Of a stretch of 35,171 nucleotides of DNA, positions 33,501 to 35,171 are shown in pieces. Numbering within the stretch: position 1 is the stretch's first letter; each line of letters begins with the position of its first letter. Source of the stretch: Pelargonium nanum. Its lineage: Eukaryota > Streptophyta > Magnoliopsida > Geraniales > Geraniaceae. The position numbers were made by a program, and so were the translations under genes. The notes below the pieces were generated by a model. That model saw nothing but the letters and a program-made list of their open reading frames with translations. It had not been told where the DNA came from and did not search any database. Where the stretch lies: contig JAYMTF010000489.1 in assembly GCA_036897485.1 (NCBI GenBank), positions 1-35,171 of the forward strand, in the 5' to 3' direction.

Positions 33501-34670
33501 CAAATGATATGTCAGTATCTGGCCTCCCTGAGCTTACAAATGATATGTCACCATTGAATTCTGATAATTCTCCATACGGTTTTCCAGCTCTAGAAAATGG
33601 TGATCTGCACGCGCATTTTCAATTAGCTCAGTCCTTAAATACATATATATACACACATCGATTCACTTTTTGGCATATATACCGTTACTTACTTTTCATA
33701 ATCATCATTGATATTGCGAGGCCTGAATGATGATCTATCTGCTCCACACAGGTTCCATTGCACATTGGGTTAGTATTTCTCATTATTTCAGATTCAAAAA
33801 ACTATTTTAAAGAAAGTGATAGCTAGAGAAACAAATCAAACCTCGCAAATTCATAGTTTTTTTTGGCTGCATTTCAGGAGGATCATTGCGTTTACCCAAA
33901 TTCTCTATTTGGTCAAGCAGGGGGGACGTGTAGGTGGCTTGACGAGTAGCGTTTCGCACTGAAGATATCTTTCCTTTGGAAATGATGTACACAGTGCAGA
34001 AATCTGGAACTCCTTTGGACACGCTGCTCGGGATACTCGTGGTCTTGAATCTGTATCACAAGAAAATAATCGAGATCAAGCATTGCAGGTATGCCAGTTT
34101 TTTTTGTTGCATAGATTAACATTACGGTGTAGATGGAGATGCTTGCCTGATAAATCCATGGCGAGCTGAGGTGCCGAGAACCAAGTTCTCAATTGAAGCA
34201 TGTGAAATGTATTCTGTCAATGCTTTAACCACATCCGTGTCTTCGAGTATGATATCGAGACATTGTATCTGCACGTACGTGTAGAAACAACAACAACAAC
34301 AAAAAACACGAGAAAGAAGTTAACACATTATGCATATTGGTGATGCTGTTACTGAAATGAGTGAATGTACGTACGCGCATATACGTACATCTTTGCGAGT
34401 ACAAAAGCAATGAAAGGTGAGGAAAAGATCCTTGGTGATCTTCTCGAGCTGGATGCTTCTGCGCGGGGAATTGGTTCCATTGGCGGATCGATCAGAGAGA
34501 GGACCGGATGTTTTGAGGACATGGATTAAGATGACAGTTTGGCCTCTGGAGAGAATATTGTCACAAGCCCATTTGAGAGCATTTTGGCTTCCTTTGTCCT
34601 TTGAGATAGCAACTGCAACCAAACCATTGCCTCCTCCTTTTCTTTGCATACTTGTCTTTGAAGACCGCAT
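30549..34670 (-). CDS. Universal-stress-domain receptor-like cytoplasmic kinase, nine exons
   Basis: Exons: 34670-34389, 34268-34147, 34050-33842, 33738-33693, 33604-33286, 33050-32949, 32823-32401, 31898-31131, 30593-30549, giving about 771 aa. Start is ATG 34670 (MRSSKTSMQRKGGG); upstream codons in frame are TTGs. Residues ~14-170 form a USP fold (LVAVAISKDKGSQNALKWA ... ENLVLGTS), then a Ser-rich linker, a coiled coil at ~326-430, and a Ser/Thr kinase from ~444 with GEGGYGPVYK, Lys in VAVKVL, HRDLKPGN, DVG in place of DFG, and YIDPEYQQTG. No U-box follows, unlike related PUB kinases. Intron 2 has a GC donor. The last 15-codon exon depends on a CAGGTGAGT donor; if unspliced, the frame stops at 31098 after 11 other residues. 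Cytoplasmic signalling role, partners unknown. Confidence 0.9.
32043..32270. mobile_element. MITE with 50-bp terminal inverted repeats in a USP-kinase intron
   Basis: The 50 bases at 32043-32092 match the reverse complement of 32221-32270 at 44 positions, with GTGTTGCACACA and ACTTTAAAGTGA perfect. The element is about 228 bp and lies in the 502-bp intron between exons 7 and 8 of the kinase gene, which interrupts the kinase domain just after its N-lobe start. No clear target duplication is visible. Long arms suggest a Mutator-like or other foldback element. Confidence 0.7.
32860..32910. mobile_element. Fragment of the AATTGCCAGCTCTA element family
   Basis: AATTGCCAGCTCTA at 32895-32908 is identical to 25478-25491 and is preceded by GTTGTGTCTC-type wording. 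It lies in the short intron between exons 6 and 7 of the USP-kinase gene. Only one end can be recognised. Confidence 0.35.
33487..33558 (-). repeat. In-frame 36-bp tandem duplication in the USP-kinase linker
   Basis: GAGCTTACAAATGATATGTCA starts at 33494 and again at 33530, exactly 36 bp apart. On the coding strand this gives ISFVSSGRPDTD followed by ISFVSSGRPSTD. It lies in the Ser-rich linker between the USP domain and the coiled coil and leaves the reading frame intact. Confidence 0.8.
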
Positions 34671-35120
34671 TATCAATATCAATATGGAATGTCAATACTT
34701 TTCTATGACCATCATTGTGTTATCTTCCAATTTTCTGTAGGTGTTGAAGGCTGGGCATTGCTGGTCTTTTCCTAAATTGAGCTATATTTCATATAAGCCT
34801 CACAAGACAACACAACAACAGACTGATTGTTGACAAAAATGACAACCCAAAAAAAGACACCATCCATTTAGTCTACGCAATTTCAGCTCAGGAGGTATCT
34901 TTCTTGGACAAGAATAAAACTATCTATTGGGTTGGTATTTGGTTGGCGGTTAAATATTTTACTTCAGCTAGATAAAATCATGTTTGAGTCTTTTAGCTTA
35001 TTAAATAAAGGAATCGAGCTTGACCCGGTTTTTTTATATATAGACCCGAATTTATTGAGTACTCTTTAAGCTTGCGGCCGGTTTGTATACTATTTTCTAA
35101 TTAATATATGCACACACGCA

Positions 35121-35123
<3 letters not shown>
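34671..35123. other. Upstream region of the USP-kinase gene
   Basis: AT-rich DNA directly upstream of the minus-strand kinase start. It should contain that gene's leader and promoter, but no element can be assigned with confidence and no other gene is seen. Confidence 0.5.
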
Positions 35124-35165
<42 letters not shown>

Positions 35166-35171
35166 TATGAG
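35124..35171. repeat. (AT)n microsatellite at the right edge
   Basis: An uninterrupted run of AT dinucleotides extends from about 35124 to 35158, with a short imperfect continuation to the end of the window. It is a simple-sequence repeat and may be misassembled in length. Confidence 0.9.

Noticed and set aside
35124..35158. An AT-rich replication origin or matrix attachment site
   Set aside because: It is a simple (AT)n microsatellite and nothing else supports a function.
1..35171. A secondary-metabolite cluster or a novel multi-gene system, because all six genes share one strand
   Set aside because: The families are unrelated in pathway, and the shared order with Arabidopsis explains four of them as ordinary ancestral neighbours.

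Overview
The window is nuclear DNA of a flowering plant, most likely a eudicot. It is AT-rich, its genes are split by many short AT-rich introns, its proteins belong to plant-only families, and the spacers and introns hold small transposon remnants. No bacterial, viral, plasmid or organellar block is seen. All six protein-coding genes lie on the minus strand. Exon models were built by hand from conserved reading frames and splice consensus, and each model closes in frame.

Layout from left to right: (1) 1-830, about two and a half copies of a ~325-347 bp tandem repeat. (2) 1662-4641, a three-exon LRR receptor-like kinase of the pollen receptor kinase (PRK, LRR-III) type, with a CACTA-like MITE and a hairpin in intron 1. 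(3) 5329-5741, a foldback Mutator-like MITE with a perfect 9-bp target-site duplication. (4) 6621-12216, a 14-exon chloroplast-type TPR membrane protein. (5) 13295-13741, a single-exon 148-aa protein with a coiled coil and a C-terminal hydrophobic segment. (6) 14018-14176, a tRNA-like SINE copy with a 9-bp target-site duplication. (7) 15054-22581, a 14-exon K+-independent (type II) H+-pyrophosphatase of 802 aa with a probable intron in its 5' leader. (8) 24679-28931, a 7-exon organellar mTERF protein of 640 aa. (9) 30549-34670, a 9-exon universal-stress-domain/protein-kinase fusion of about 771 aa. (10) 35124-35171, a TA microsatellite.

The genes do not form a pathway. What links four of them is ancient gene order: TPR protein, type II H+-PPase, mTERF and USP-kinase appear to match a run of Arabidopsis chromosome 1 genes (recalled as At1g78915, At1g78920, At1g78930, At1g78940). 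The PRK gene and the small coiled-coil gene are not part of that run as I recall it.

I found no convincing undescribed biological system. The points most worth a second look are two GC-AG introns, four well-delimited or clearly related families of non-autonomous transposons, a SINE insertion, the satellite-like array at the left edge, an in-frame 12-residue duplication in the USP-kinase linker, and (GA)n tracts in the leaders of two neighbouring genes.
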